Origin: Hyphococcus lacteus
GTDB taxonomy: Bacteria > Pseudomonadota > Alphaproteobacteria > Caulobacterales > Parvularculaceae
Reading direction: 5' to 3'
Length of the DNA stretch: 64,000 nt
Assembly: GCF_041058985.1 (NCBI RefSeq)
Contig: NZ_JBEHZE010000001.1
Span: 1,054,001-1,118,000 of the forward strand
The number at the start of each line of letters is the position of its first letter. Position 1 is the first letter of the stretch. Below the pieces are notes generated by a model, which saw only the letters and a program-made list of their open reading frames with translations, had not been told where the DNA came from and did no database searches. The position numbers and the translations under genes are program-made. This document shows, one piece after another, positions 15,723 to 24,646 of the stretch.

Positions 15723-16559
15723 TTAAAGCGGTTTTTTAATTGGGGTTAGATCATCAAAAACTGGCTCACGTTTTTCGGATTTCGCGATGTAACTTTCTTT
15801 GATGTCATCGGTCCGAAACATTGCGGCATTCCAAAGAGCGATATAATCGAGCGCGTCTTGGGTGTTGTGATCACGGGCATAGGTAATCATTTTTTTGCAA
15901 CCGGTGATTGCTAAGGGTGAATGGCTGGCAATGCGCGCGGCAATTTTCATGACATTCTCAAGCAACTCTTCGGGCGTTTCATAAACCTCGTTGACGAGTC
16001 CGATTTCTTTGGCCTTTTGCGCCGATACGCGTTCGGCGGTGTAGGCCATTTGGCGTGCCCACCCTTCGGAAATGATTTTCGCAAGGCGTGGGAAAGTGCC
16101 GACATCGGCCGTCATACCGATTGCTGTTTCCTGAATACAAAAAAATGCGTCACTGCTGGCGTAGCGGCAATCGCATGCACTTACGAGGTCAACACCAGCG
16201 CCGACGGCACCCCCTTGGATAGCGGCCAAGATCGGTTGGCGGGCATTTTCAAGCGCCGAAAATGTGTCTTGTAAGGTTTTCACGTTGAAGCGAAAAGCCT
16301 CAGCGGCCACTTCGCGGTTGGTCGGGGGCGCATCAAGCGCGCCATCCATAAATACAGAAATGTCCATACCTGCGGTAAAGTGTTTTCCTTCCGCTGACAG
16401 AACAATCACGCGGGCTTCCGCATTGTTTGACACCTTATTCACGGCCTCTGGTAGTTCGCTCCAAAATTCTGGGGTGAAAGAGTTGAATTTGTCAGGTCGC
16501 GAGAAGCGCAGATGCGCAATGCCATTTTCGATTGTGAGATTAAAGCAGCTATGGCCCAT
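15723..16559 (-). CDS. Crotonase-family protein, dienoyl-CoA isomerase-like
   Basis: 278 residues from the ATG at 16559, chosen because AGGAG lies eight bases upstream; an ATG at 16577 precedes that ribosome site. The crotonase fold is clear: LRFSRPDKFNSF, GKHFTAGMD (first oxyanion-hole part) and QGGAVGAGVDLVSACDCRY (second). The acids expected for delta3,5-delta2,4-dienoyl-CoA isomerase are in place: Asp of ACDCRY, Glu of CIQETAIGM and Asp of TADVGTFPRL, as in ECH1. It would help degrade unsaturated fatty acids. It is not next to other beta-oxidation genes. Confidence 0.85.
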   Translation of the reverse strand: MGHSCFNLTIENGIAHLRFSRPDKFNSFTPEFWSELPEAVNKVSNNAEARVIVLSAEGKHFTAGMDISVFMDGALDAPPTNREVAAEAFRFNVKTLQDTFSALENARQPILAAIQGGAVGAGVDLVSACDCRYASSDAFFCIQETAIGMTADVGTFPRLAKIISEGWARQMAYTAERVSAQKAKEIGLVNEVYETPEELLENVMKIAARIASHSPLAITGCKKMITYARDHNTQDALDYIALWNAAMFRTDDIKESYIAKSEKREPVFDDLTPIKKPL

Positions 16560-16777
16560 GGTGCGATCTCCTGTCATGTGGATTCTGATTCTGCAGTTTT
16601 CCGTGATATAAGGGTTAAAGCCAATAGGCAGGCGCAGTCGCGAGCCGGGGGATGAGGCCCTGGCGAGTGTGTTTTATTTGGCACCGATCATGCTTTGTAA
16701 GCTTAAAAAGTCAGTATTTTTGAGCAACCGGGCGAAATTGGTGCCGGAATGATGCGGCAAGGTTAGTAAAGTAGTAG

Positions 16778-17983
16778 ATGGCGCAAGATAAAGCGGCAGA
16801 TGTCATTAATTTTAAGGCCCCGCGCGAAGCGGCGGCCAATGACGGCGAAACTGTGGGTGTATTCCTCGCCGCGAGCCGAATTGCCGCTGGCATCTCTATT
16901 GAAGCACTGAGCGAAGCGATTAAAGTTAAAGTCGCGCATCTCCAATCTATCGAGGCAATGCGACCTGACCTCTTGCCACCTCTTCCCTATGTTATTGGAT
17001 TTGTAAAATCATATGCGCGACATCTCGGTCTTGATGCGGATGAAATTGCTATGAGGTTTCGTGACGAAGCTGGCGGGGCGGTGCCTGTTTCGCTAAGCGA
17101 TGCCCGTACCCAACGGACCCCGGATGTCGATGATGATGGCGCACGGTGGGTTTCGATTTTTGCTGTTCTTGCAATTACGCTTTTCGTGGCGTGGGTGTTT
17201 TTTCAGATTTTGTTTAACGGTGGACGTGACGAGCGGGGTGCAGCCGTGCCTGAAAAGCGAGTGACGCTAGGCGCACCGATCGCTCAACCCGTTACCCCGC
17301 GATCATCGAAGGTGAATGTTCCGACACCCAAAATTCAAGCTGAAAACGAAGTCCTGAACACGGAACCGCCAGAAACGGAAGTCAATGAAGCATTAGAAGT
17401 AAACAACGCGATTGATGTTGCAGAGATACCAGAAGAAACAGCGGCTGTTGTGGTTGAGCCCGTGGCGGAAACGCCCCCAGTTGAAACGCCGCCAGTCATG
17501 GAGCAAGCGCCAGTCGAGCAAGAGACAGTACAGCAAATTGTATCGCGTGAGCGAGCACCATTGCCGCGTACAGAACCAAGCCAGATCATCAGCTCACCAA
17601 CGACCTCGACCGGGGCACAAAACGTTGCGCAGCGAAATGGATCTGTGCCTATCAGTGAACGCGTCAAAAGGCCGATGCTACGACGCCCCACACCGGCAGC
17701 ACCAAAGCCGGTGATTGCCCCTGCGCAGTTAATACGGTCGTCGGCACCTTTTTATCCTAATCGCTGTGCGAGTAGAGCGGTGGCACTTGAAACTGTGACA
17801 GTCAATTTTGATGTCAACGCTGAAGGGCGGGCCGTAAACGCGAAAATTTCCTCTTCGACGAATGATTGCTTTGACAGTGAAGCTTTGCGGACGCTCTCAC
17901 GCTGGCGGTTTGACCCCAAAACCGTTGACGGCAACCCTGCGGTTGAGACCGGAAAGACGGCGACGTTAAACTTCCGCCGCTAG
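16778..17983 (+). CDS. RodZ-like HTH membrane protein fused to a TonB C-terminal domain
   Basis: 401 residues. Residues 25-100 are a RodZ-type cytoplasmic HTH: VGVFLAASRIAAGISIEALS, KVKVAHLQSIEA, LPYVIGFVKSYARHLGLDAD. One membrane helix follows (about 124-147, WVSIFAVLAITLFVAWVFFQ). A proline/glutamate-rich linker spans roughly 150-320. The last 80 residues are a TonB C-terminal domain, with VTVNFDVNAEGRAVNAKISS and ALRTLSRWRFDPKTVDG. RodZ normally links MreB to the wall and ends in a beta domain; here that end is replaced by a TonB-like domain. No exbB or exbD is adjacent. It converges with the M19 gene, sharing four bases at the stops. Confidence 0.85.
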   Translation: MAQDKAADVINFKAPREAAANDGETVGVFLAASRIAAGISIEALSEAIKVKVAHLQSIEAMRPDLLPPLPYVIGFVKSYARHLGLDADEIAMRFRDEAGGAVPVSLSDARTQRTPDVDDDGARWVSIFAVLAITLFVAWVFFQILFNGGRDERGAAVPEKRVTLGAPIAQPVTPRSSKVNVPTPKIQAENEVLNTEPPETEVNEALEVNNAIDVAEIPEETAAVVVEPVAETPPVETPPVMEQAPVEQETVQQIVSRERAPLPRTEPSQIISSPTTSTGAQNVAQRNGSVPISERVKRPMLRRPTPAAPKPVIAPAQLIRSSAPFYPNRCASRAVALETVTVNFDVNAEGRAVNAKISSSTNDCFDSEALRTLSRWRFDPKTVDGNPAVETGKTATLNFRR

Positions 17984-19062
17984 CTGCCGAATACATCCCG
18001 GAATAAACGCATCCAGTTGCCGCCAAGAAGATTTTCCAGTTGCCGAGTGCTCCAACCGCGTCGGTCGAGCACTGTGATTACATTGCGAAAACGGTCTGGT
18101 GTGTCGAGTTCTGGAATGTAGGGCGGCCACTGAACATCGTAGCTAGGCTTGAAGAATTTTAACCGAGGGTCGTACCATTCTTCTTTTGTGGCCCAACTTT
18201 TTAGACCTCGTACAGGAAAATCAGTAGACAGCGCAACATGTTCATACCCAGCCACCTTGACCGCGTGTTCGATATGATCTGCATAAGTCTCAATCGTTGT
18301 GTCGGTTCCGGGGTTTTTACCGATAAAGTAACCAAGCGCCGCAATACCCGCGACACCGCCTTTTTCCGCTAGAGCTTTGAATTGTTCGTCAGTTTTTGCG
18401 CGCGGGTGATTTGGGCGTAACGCCTCGGCCATTGTGTGGGTATAAGCAATTGGCTTTTCAGAAAATGCGACGGCATCCAAGGTTGTCTGGCGGCCGCTGT
18501 GCGAGACATCGACGAGTACGCCGATTTGATTCATTCGTTTGACGACGTCTACGCCAAAATCGGAAAGGCCGACATTGGTGCGTTCGGTCGATCCGTCGCC
18601 AACTAAGTTGCGCGAGTTATACGTTAGCTGGAAACACCGCATCCCAATAGCGTGGAGGACGTCGATATTATCGACTTCACCCTCTAGCATGGTCGCGTTT
18701 TGGAAATTCATCATCACGGCGAGTTTGTTTTCGCGTTTCGCGCGTTCAAAATCGCTGGCGGAAAGCGCCATCATATATTGATCCGGCATGTCTTTGATGC
18801 GCTTTTTCCAGACCATAATTTCGTCAATAGCGGTTTGAAGATCGCTACGATCAAGCGAGGTGATGATACCTGTGTAGCCGGATTGCCGAACGGCGGCGTG
18901 CTCTATGTCATCCCACACATGCCCAAAGGATAACGCGTCGATGACAATGGCTTTATCGTACAGGCGTTTCAATTTTTCAGGTGATTGTGCCGCGTTTGCG
19001 GTTGAAAAAGTCGCTGCCGCACCGGCAGCAATACGAATGGCATCACGTCGCGTCATGGTCAT
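17980..19062 (-). CDS. M19 membrane-dipeptidase-like protein, probably Tat-exported, metal site altered
   Basis: 360 residues. The N-terminus TRRDAIRIAAGAAATFS resembles a twin-arginine signal. The M19 fold is seen in LTYNSRNLVGDG, GLSDFGVDVVKRMNQIGVLV and the two metal histidines of DVSHSGRQT and YTHTMAEA; the catalytic-site Asp of STDFPV is also present. The usual N-terminal HxD motif is replaced (IDALSFGHV) and the bridging Glu of the GxEG motif is not found where expected (MNFQNATMLEG). Activity may therefore differ from dipeptide hydrolysis. The start codon directly abuts the T run of the sdh terminator, so its own promoter is not obvious. Confidence 0.82.
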   Translation of the reverse strand: MTMTRRDAIRIAAGAAATFSTANAAQSPEKLKRLYDKAIVIDALSFGHVWDDIEHAAVRQSGYTGIITSLDRSDLQTAIDEIMVWKKRIKDMPDQYMMALSASDFERAKRENKLAVMMNFQNATMLEGEVDNIDVLHAIGMRCFQLTYNSRNLVGDGSTERTNVGLSDFGVDVVKRMNQIGVLVDVSHSGRQTTLDAVAFSEKPIAYTHTMAEALRPNHPRAKTDEQFKALAEKGGVAGIAALGYFIGKNPGTDTTIETYADHIEHAVKVAGYEHVALSTDFPVRGLKSWATKEEWYDPRLKFFKPSYDVQWPPYIPELDTPDRFRNVITVLDRRGWSTRQLENLLGGNWMRLFRDVFGS

Positions 19063-19093
19063 AAAAAAGCCTTCCCGATTTCTCGGGAAGGCT
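19063..19093 (-). terminator. Rho-independent terminator after sdhA
   Basis: On the minus strand, the stem AGCCTTCCCGA / TCGGGAAGGCT with a GAAA loop is followed by TTTTTT. It ends the sdhCDA transcript 33 bases after the sdhA stop. The T run touches the start codon of the next gene. Confidence 0.92.
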
Positions 19094-19125
19094 AAACCGT
19101 TTTTTAAATTGGCGCAAAGCGCGGC

Positions 19126-20913
19126 TTAGTAAACCCGCTTCTTTGGTTCAATGTAGTCGATCTCGTCGGACAAGGTGTAGCTATGAACCGGGCGATAATC
19201 GAGCGTCGCTTTACCGTCAGCAAACCACGCTGCAGTGTGCTTCATCCAGTTTGTATCGTCACGATCTGGGAAGTCTTCCCGGGCGTGTGCGCCGCGCGAT
19301 TCTTTGCGGTTGGCCGCGCCTTCCATCGTCACAACGGCTTGGCCAATCATGTTGTCAAGCTCAAGGGTTTCAACCAGGTCGGTGTTCCAGACGAGCGAGC
19401 GGTCAGTCACGCCGATATTCGGCATCGAGTCATAGACTTCTTTGATTTTGACGCGGCCTTCATCGAGAACTTCGCCGGTACGGAATACAGCGCAGTTATT
19501 CTGCATGACGCTCTGCATATTGGCGCGGATCGTCGATGTTTGTGTATCGCCCTTGGCGTTACGGAAATGATCGAGGCGCGCCAGCGCTTCGTCTGTGCCG
19601 CGTTGCGGCAGGTCGCGATGTGCGCCTTGCGCTTTTACGACTTCGCCGCAACGAAGCCCGGCAGCACGGCCAAACACCACAAGATCGATTAATGAATTTG
19701 AGCCAAGACGGTTGGCACCGTGAACAGAAACGCAAGCTGCTTCGCCAATAGCCATAAGGCCGGGAACAACTGCGTCAGCATCCTCACCACGCTTGGTGAC
19801 GACTTCGCCGTGATAATTGGTCGGAATACCGCCCATATTATAATGGACCGTTGGTAGGACCGGAATTGGTTCTTTGGTAACGTCAACGCCGGCAAAGATT
19901 TTCGCTGATTCCGAAATGCCCGGAAGGCGCTGAGCAAGAACTGCTGGGTCGAGGTGGTTTAGGTTCAGATGAATATGGTCTTTATTCGGACCAACACCCC
20001 GACCTTCGCGAATCTCAATTGTCATCGAGCGGGAGACAACATCGCGCGATGCTAGGTCCTTTGCGGATGGTGCATAGCGTTCCATGAAGCGCTCGCCCTC
20101 TGAATTTGTGAGGTAGCCACCTTCGCCGCGTGAGCCTTCGGTAATCAGAACGCCCGCGCCATAAATGCCAGTTGGGTGGAATTGTACGAATTCCATATCC
20201 TGAAGCGGAAGACCCGCGCGAAGGACCATGCCGTTGCCGTCACCGGTACAGGTGTGCGCAGATGTACAAGAGAAGTACGTCCGGCCGTAACCGCCCGTGG
20301 CGAGGATCACCATTTTCGCTTTGAAGCGATGAATGCGGCCGGTGTCGAGTTCCCAAGACAATAGGCCAGCGCATTCGCCTTCGTCCGTCATGATAAGATC
20401 AAGGGCGAAATGTTCGATAAAGAATTTGGCGTCGTTTTTGACGGCTTGACCATAGAGTGTGTGCAAAATCGCGTGGCCAGTTCGGTCAGCGGCGGCACAT
20501 GTTCTTTGAACCTGGCCTTCGCCGTAGTTCTTGGTCATGCCGCCGAAAGCGCGCTGATAAATCTTGCCTTCTTCAGTCCGAGAGAACGGCACGCCCCAGT
20601 GTTCCAGTTCGTAAACGGCGGCCGGTGCGTGTTTGCAAAGATATTCGATGGCGTCTTGATCGCCGAGCCAGTCCGACCCTTTTACGGTGTCGTACATATG
20701 CCAGCGCCAGTCATCTTCGCTCATATTGCCGAGTGAAGCGGAAATGCCGCCTTGGGCTGCAACCGTGTGCGAACGTGTTGGAAATACCTTCGTGACACAT
20801 GCGGTTTTTAAGCCCGCTTGTGCAGCGCCCAGCGTAGCGCGAAGTCCCGCGCCGCCTGCGCCCACAACAACAACGTCATATTCGTGATCGATAATCTCGT
20901 AATTAGAAGTCAT
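19126..20913 (-). CDS. sdhA: Succinate dehydrogenase flavoprotein subunit
   Basis: 595 residues, typical length. FAD-binding motif VVVGAGGAGLRATLGAAQ and RSHTVAAQGGISASLGN, whose His is the covalent FAD attachment site. Substrate-site segments include QFHPTGIYGAGVLITEG, NYHGEV and HGANRLGSNSLIDLVVFG. The enzyme oxidises succinate to fumarate and feeds the quinone pool as complex II. It follows sdhD by three bases. A strong hairpin closes the operon, leaving sdhB elsewhere. Confidence 0.98.
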   Translation of the reverse strand: MTSNYEIIDHEYDVVVVGAGGAGLRATLGAAQAGLKTACVTKVFPTRSHTVAAQGGISASLGNMSEDDWRWHMYDTVKGSDWLGDQDAIEYLCKHAPAAVYELEHWGVPFSRTEEGKIYQRAFGGMTKNYGEGQVQRTCAAADRTGHAILHTLYGQAVKNDAKFFIEHFALDLIMTDEGECAGLLSWELDTGRIHRFKAKMVILATGGYGRTYFSCTSAHTCTGDGNGMVLRAGLPLQDMEFVQFHPTGIYGAGVLITEGSRGEGGYLTNSEGERFMERYAPSAKDLASRDVVSRSMTIEIREGRGVGPNKDHIHLNLNHLDPAVLAQRLPGISESAKIFAGVDVTKEPIPVLPTVHYNMGGIPTNYHGEVVTKRGEDADAVVPGLMAIGEAACVSVHGANRLGSNSLIDLVVFGRAAGLRCGEVVKAQGAHRDLPQRGTDEALARLDHFRNAKGDTQTSTIRANMQSVMQNNCAVFRTGEVLDEGRVKIKEVYDSMPNIGVTDRSLVWNTDLVETLELDNMIGQAVVTMEGAANRKESRGAHAREDFPDRDDTNWMKHTAAWFADGKATLDYRPVHSYTLSDEIDYIEPKKRVY

Positions 20914-20916
20914 TCG

Positions 20917-21252
20917 TCAGCCTGCAAATGAAATGTTGTAAACAGCAAAGAGTGTGCTGGCGATGATGCCGATAGCAACAAGCCAGTTCAACAGAAGTAG
21001 AGTGCTGGTTAATTTGGAATGGATATAGTCGAGGATTATTTCAGCAAGGCCGATCCGCATATGGAGCGCGCCAATGATGATGAAAACCGACAGGAGAATA
21101 CCGTTGAGCGGCTTTGCGAGCCATGCCCGCGCAACTTCGTAATCAGCGCCAAGGTTTGAAACGACGCTAATCAGAAACCAAATACCAAACGGGATCAGGA
21201 TAGCTGCGGTGGCGCGTTGTACGATAAAAGTTGAAGTGCCCTTTTGTGACAT
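20917..21252 (-). CDS. sdhD: Succinate dehydrogenase membrane anchor subunit
   Basis: 111 residues with three membrane helices. The start MSQKGTSTFIVQRATA at 21252 was chosen because its ATG lies one base after the sdhC stop. The IVQRATAAILIPFGIWFL segment and ALHMRIGLAEIILDYIHS (with the heme-region His and DY quinone-site residues) are characteristic. It anchors SdhAB to the membrane together with SdhC. Confidence 0.93.
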   Translation of the reverse strand: MSQKGTSTFIVQRATAAILIPFGIWFLISVVSNLGADYEVARAWLAKPLNGILLSVFIIIGALHMRIGLAEIILDYIHSKLTSTLLLLNWLVAIGIIASTLFAVYNISFAG

Positions 21253-21253
21253 C

Positions 21254-21673
21254 TTACGCCGCCCCTCCAGCATTGTAGCCAATAAACAGAATGATCGCTG
21301 CGAGCAGGATGGACCCGATATAAATAGCCCACGCTGTTTTGGTCGCGGTCGCAGGGGCAAGGCCGCGCCCGGTGTCCCAATAGAGATGGCGCAAACCGTT
21401 CATCATGTGAAAGGACAACGCCCAAACATAACCGGCGACAATGATAAAGCCCAATGGCGAGCCGACAAAATTTGCGACATTCGCAAACAAAGCCGGATCA
21501 AAGGCGAGGGCATATGCCCAAACCGTCAGCAGCAAAGAGCCGCCATAAAGAACCATGCCGGTTCCTCGGTGGGTAATAGACGCCGCCATCGTGACGGTGA
21601 ATTTCCAGATTTGGAGATGTGGCGATAAAGGTCGCGGAGATTGCGGCCGCTCGGGTAGTGCGCTGTTGACCAT
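21254..21673 (-). CDS. sdhC: Succinate dehydrogenase cytochrome b556 subunit
   Basis: 139 residues. RPLSPHLQIWKFTVTMAASI, then THRGTGMVLYGG, is the family signature containing the quinone-site Ser/Arg; SFHMMNGLRHLYWDTGRG carries the heme b ligand His. Three membrane helices. It is the first gene of sdhCDA; its promoter must lie in the 232-base region shared with the divergent YbjN gene. Confidence 0.95.
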   Translation of the reverse strand: MVNSALPERPQSPRPLSPHLQIWKFTVTMAASITHRGTGMVLYGGSLLLTVWAYALAFDPALFANVANFVGSPLGFIIVAGYVWALSFHMMNGLRHLYWDTGRGLAPATATKTAWAIYIGSILLAAIILFIGYNAGGAA

Positions 21674-21905
21674 GAAAGCCCCGTATATTCAGGCGGAAAA
21701 AGGTTTTGCGAACATAGGCCGCCCCTTCTTGGTGTCAACGCGGTATGTTGTATTGCGGCACGATAAAAGCGTGAGAGGGCTAAAAGTTGCTGCTATTTTC
21801 TAGGTGATTTGCTTGGGATTTGTGTCTGGCCATTGCCAATGATGGGTTTTTTCGGTCATGCTGCCACGATGTAAGGGGTGTTCGGTGATGGGTTGGGGGC
21901 GTGAA

Positions 21906-22406
21906 ATGAAAAAACTTTTGACAGCATTTGGTGCGGTCGCGGCGTTATTTTCGCTTAGCGGCGCTGCGGCGCAGTCATTGGGCGCGGTGACGGCTGATCA
22001 ACTTGAAAGCGTATTGGGCGCTGCGGATTTAAATCCGAATATGATGGCTGATAGCCAGACCGGTGCGCCAGTTGCGGCGGGGCGCGCGGGTGATTTTGGC
22101 TTTTATGTACGGGCGCTGAGTTGCTCTGGTGCCCCGGCGTCGTGTGAGACGCTGGTCTTTTTCGCCAATTTCAAATTAGGCCGCTCGGTGACTGAGGGCG
22201 ATTATCGCATCGTCAATAGCTTTAACGATAGCCAAGTGTTTGGCCGAGCCTATGTGCTCGAAGGCACGGATGAAGTCGGTGTTGATTACGTTATCGAACT
22301 CGGCGGCGGCGTGTCCGAGGCGCACCTGTCGCAAAACATCAGCCGATGGGCTGATGTTATTTCTGCGTTTGTTGCGAAATTCCAAAGTGGCGCAACTGGC
22401 GTTTAG
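21906..22406 (+). CDS. YbjN domain exported protein
   Basis: 166 residues. The start at 21906 gives a clean signal peptide (MKKLLTAFGAVAALFSLSGAAAQ); an earlier in-frame ATG would only add a non-hydrophobic lead. The mature part has the YbjN pattern: DQLESVLGAADL, VYVRAL-like FGFYVRALSC, LVFFANFKLG, DYRIVNSFND and a final HLSQNISRWADVISAFV helix. YbjN domains resemble type III secretion chaperone folds and their role is unsettled. Its stop shares bases with the convergent gene. Confidence 0.8.
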   Translation: MKKLLTAFGAVAALFSLSGAAAQSLGAVTADQLESVLGAADLNPNMMADSQTGAPVAAGRAGDFGFYVRALSCSGAPASCETLVFFANFKLGRSVTEGDYRIVNSFNDSQVFGRAYVLEGTDEVGVDYVIELGGGVSEAHLSQNISRWADVISAFVAKFQSGATGV

Positions 22407-23362
22407 GCTGCGCGTCCCAGAAGCGCTTTCAGCGTATCCGGTAATTCTTTTTCATGCTGGCGCATACGCTCGATCAGGCGACGCTCGTTTGCATCAAAGG
22501 CGCCATCACGACCAATGCGTGTTGCCAGCCATTCGGCTTCACCCTTGGTGACCTGCTCGGCGATTGCCGCTTGTGTATCGCGTTGATCATTGTGCGCGCC
22601 TATTACGGTTTCGTTGTCATAAGCGTTTTTGATCGCGCCAATGCCGCCCGAAAGCATGCGCTTGAAAAATCCGCCCACATTGACGGATTGATCGCGAGCC
22701 CACGCATTGCGGCGGAAGGCTTCTTCGCGGCTCGGCGCTTTGTATCCAAGATGTGCCATCAGGTGGTTGATAACGCCTTGCACGAAAAGCTCGGTCCAGG
22801 CCGGGCTGTTGCGGGCTTTTTCGGTGGCGTCATTGATATCGAACAACAGTTCGGCTTCGGCGCGAGTAACGCCGACATTCCCGTCGCCACCAGCGGCAAA
22901 TAAATACCGGCGCAACATGATCGCATCATGTTTTTCGACCATCGGGCCGCCGTCTTTTTTCAATATACTCTGTTTGATTTGCTCGCCCGTAAAAGCAGCC
23001 ATAGCGGACGGTGTAGTTTCCGCCGTTTCCATTAGCTTGACGAGAAGCGCAATTTCCAAACCATTTGCGTGGCCATTTTTCAGGACGCGACTTTGTAGTG
23101 ACGCAAATTCGTCTTCGGTCAGATATCCTTGCGGCTCTTCTTCGCGCAGATAAAAATCCGCAGCAACTTCGGCAAAGAACTGGAACCACTCTGGTTCGCC
23201 GTCCGGTGCTTTGTCGCCCAATGCAAAAAGCGCATCAAGCTCAGTGCTTGAAACGACACCATCTGCAAATACGGTGCGGCGTAAAAACAAAACCTCGTCG
23301 GCAGAGACAAAACCATCAGCGCCAATAGCGGTAAGGCGGGTTTCTAGTGACTGGTCAGACAT
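22403..23362 (-). CDS. Conserved hypothetical protein, all-helical, acidic
   Basis: 319 residues with no signal peptide or membrane helix. It contains three similar acidic helical units with a GxVSxxE-like opening: GFVSADEVLFLRRTVFADG, GVVSSTELDALFALGD and GNVGVTRAEAELLFDIND; another lies at the C-terminus (DGAFDANERRLIERMRQH). These look like degenerate calcium-hand or TerB-like helical units, but canonical EF-hand loops are not complete. PEWFQFFAEVAADFYL and SPAWTELFVQGVINHLM are an internal repeat (W-x2-x2-F-x2-x-V), suggesting duplication. I do not recognise a function. Confidence 0.7.
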   Translation of the reverse strand: MSDQSLETRLTAIGADGFVSADEVLFLRRTVFADGVVSSTELDALFALGDKAPDGEPEWFQFFAEVAADFYLREEEPQGYLTEDEFASLQSRVLKNGHANGLEIALLVKLMETAETTPSAMAAFTGEQIKQSILKKDGGPMVEKHDAIMLRRYLFAAGGDGNVGVTRAEAELLFDINDATEKARNSPAWTELFVQGVINHLMAHLGYKAPSREEAFRRNAWARDQSVNVGGFFKRMLSGGIGAIKNAYDNETVIGAHNDQRDTQAAIAEQVTKGEAEWLATRIGRDGAFDANERRLIERMRQHEKELPDTLKALLGRAA

Positions 23363-23505
23363 GAAGAGCGCTCCAGAATAATAATCTGGGCGCAGTGTGC
23401 GGTAACAGAGTTAAAATCGAGCAAAGGAATTCATTGGATTACCGAAGTTCTCCGATGAAATGTCATCAAACGAATGGCGCGTTTAAGCGCGCATTAACCA
23501 TATTA

Positions 23506-24558
23506 TCAGTGCGGAAGGACGCGCGCAAAAAGCAGCACGGCGGCGGCGACGAAAACGGCGAGTAATAGAGTTTGAAGTACCAGCGCTGCGATCGGTTTGG
23601 GGCCAACCTCAAAAAGATCTTTAAGTGACGTCTTTACGCCGAGGGCAGAGACAGCAACCACAAGCGAAAAGCGTGACATTTCGGAAATTCCGCCGCGCCA
23701 TGCCTCGGGGACAAATCCAAAACTATTGGCCGCCATGAGCGCTGCAAAACCCAAAAGGAACATTGGGAACGCGCGGCCCGATGCTTGAGCGCCACTGTTT
23801 TGCGGGTCGGCTGCTTTACTCTGGCGGGCATACAACATGGCGATAATAAAGACGGCAGGTGCGAGCAACGTGACCCGCATCAGTTTGACCACAGCCGCGA
23901 CCGCCCCGGCATCATCAGAAACAATGTATCCGGCACCAATGACCTGAGCGACGTCGTGAATTGTTGCGCCAAGGAAAACACCGGCCTGCATATCCGTTAG
24001 GCCCATAGCATGGGTCAACATGGGATAAAGCACCATCGCAATCGTCGACAGGCTAGTGACGCCGACAACGGTCAAGATCAGGTTGCGTTCGCTTTCTTTG
24101 TTCTGAGGCAACACTGATGCGATCGCCATCGCCGCAGAAGCCCCACAAATTGCAACGGCCCCGGATGATAATGTGGAGTGTGATGAGGAAAGGCCAGCAG
24201 AGCGCCCAATCATCCAGCCAAGCGTTAATGTCACCGTGACGGCAGAGGCAACCAGCAATGCAGTCGCCCAACCAAGGCCGGCGATTTCTGTGAACGTCAC
24301 CGATGCACCCAATAGAATAACGCCGAGCTGGAGAATCCTTTTCGAAGCGAACTGAATGCCGGGCGCGCATTTTTCGTCGGCGGCAAGAAAGTTGAACGCG
24401 ATACCGAACAGGATCGCATAAAGCATGACTGGCCCGCCATAACGCGACGAGATGAACAGCGATGCCATTGCGACTGTGCCGCTTAACAAAACGCCGGGCG
24501 CAAAGCTTCGCGCTCTGTGGTGAAGGCTAGCGGCAGGCTGAAGGTTGGTCGTGCTCAC
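23506..24558 (-). CDS. YeiH family membrane transporter (UPF0324)
   Basis: 350 residues, about ten membrane helices. ISSRYGGPVMLYAILFGIAF, GATIHDVAQVIGAGYIVSD and GASVTFTEIAGLGW are characteristic of the YeiH/PSE family annotated as putative sulfate exporters; the substrate has rarely been tested and may include sulfonate-derived sulfite or other anions. No sulfonate degradation gene is adjacent. About 143 bases without a gene lie upstream of its downstream neighbour. Confidence 0.88.
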   Translation of the reverse strand: MSTTNLQPAASLHHRARSFAPGVLLSGTVAMASLFISSRYGGPVMLYAILFGIAFNFLAADEKCAPGIQFASKRILQLGVILLGASVTFTEIAGLGWATALLVASAVTVTLTLGWMIGRSAGLSSSHSTLSSGAVAICGASAAMAIASVLPQNKESERNLILTVVGVTSLSTIAMVLYPMLTHAMGLTDMQAGVFLGATIHDVAQVIGAGYIVSDDAGAVAAVVKLMRVTLLAPAVFIIAMLYARQSKAADPQNSGAQASGRAFPMFLLGFAALMAANSFGFVPEAWRGGISEMSRFSLVVAVSALGVKTSLKDLFEVGPKPIAALVLQTLLLAVFVAAAVLLFARVLPH

Positions 24559-24646
24559 GCAAGAACGGCTTTCTGGTGGTTGCTTGTAGTTGGGGTGTAA
24601 GCGTTATTCGTGTCCGCGCTATTCAGCAGCGCGGCGTTGTTCGGCA

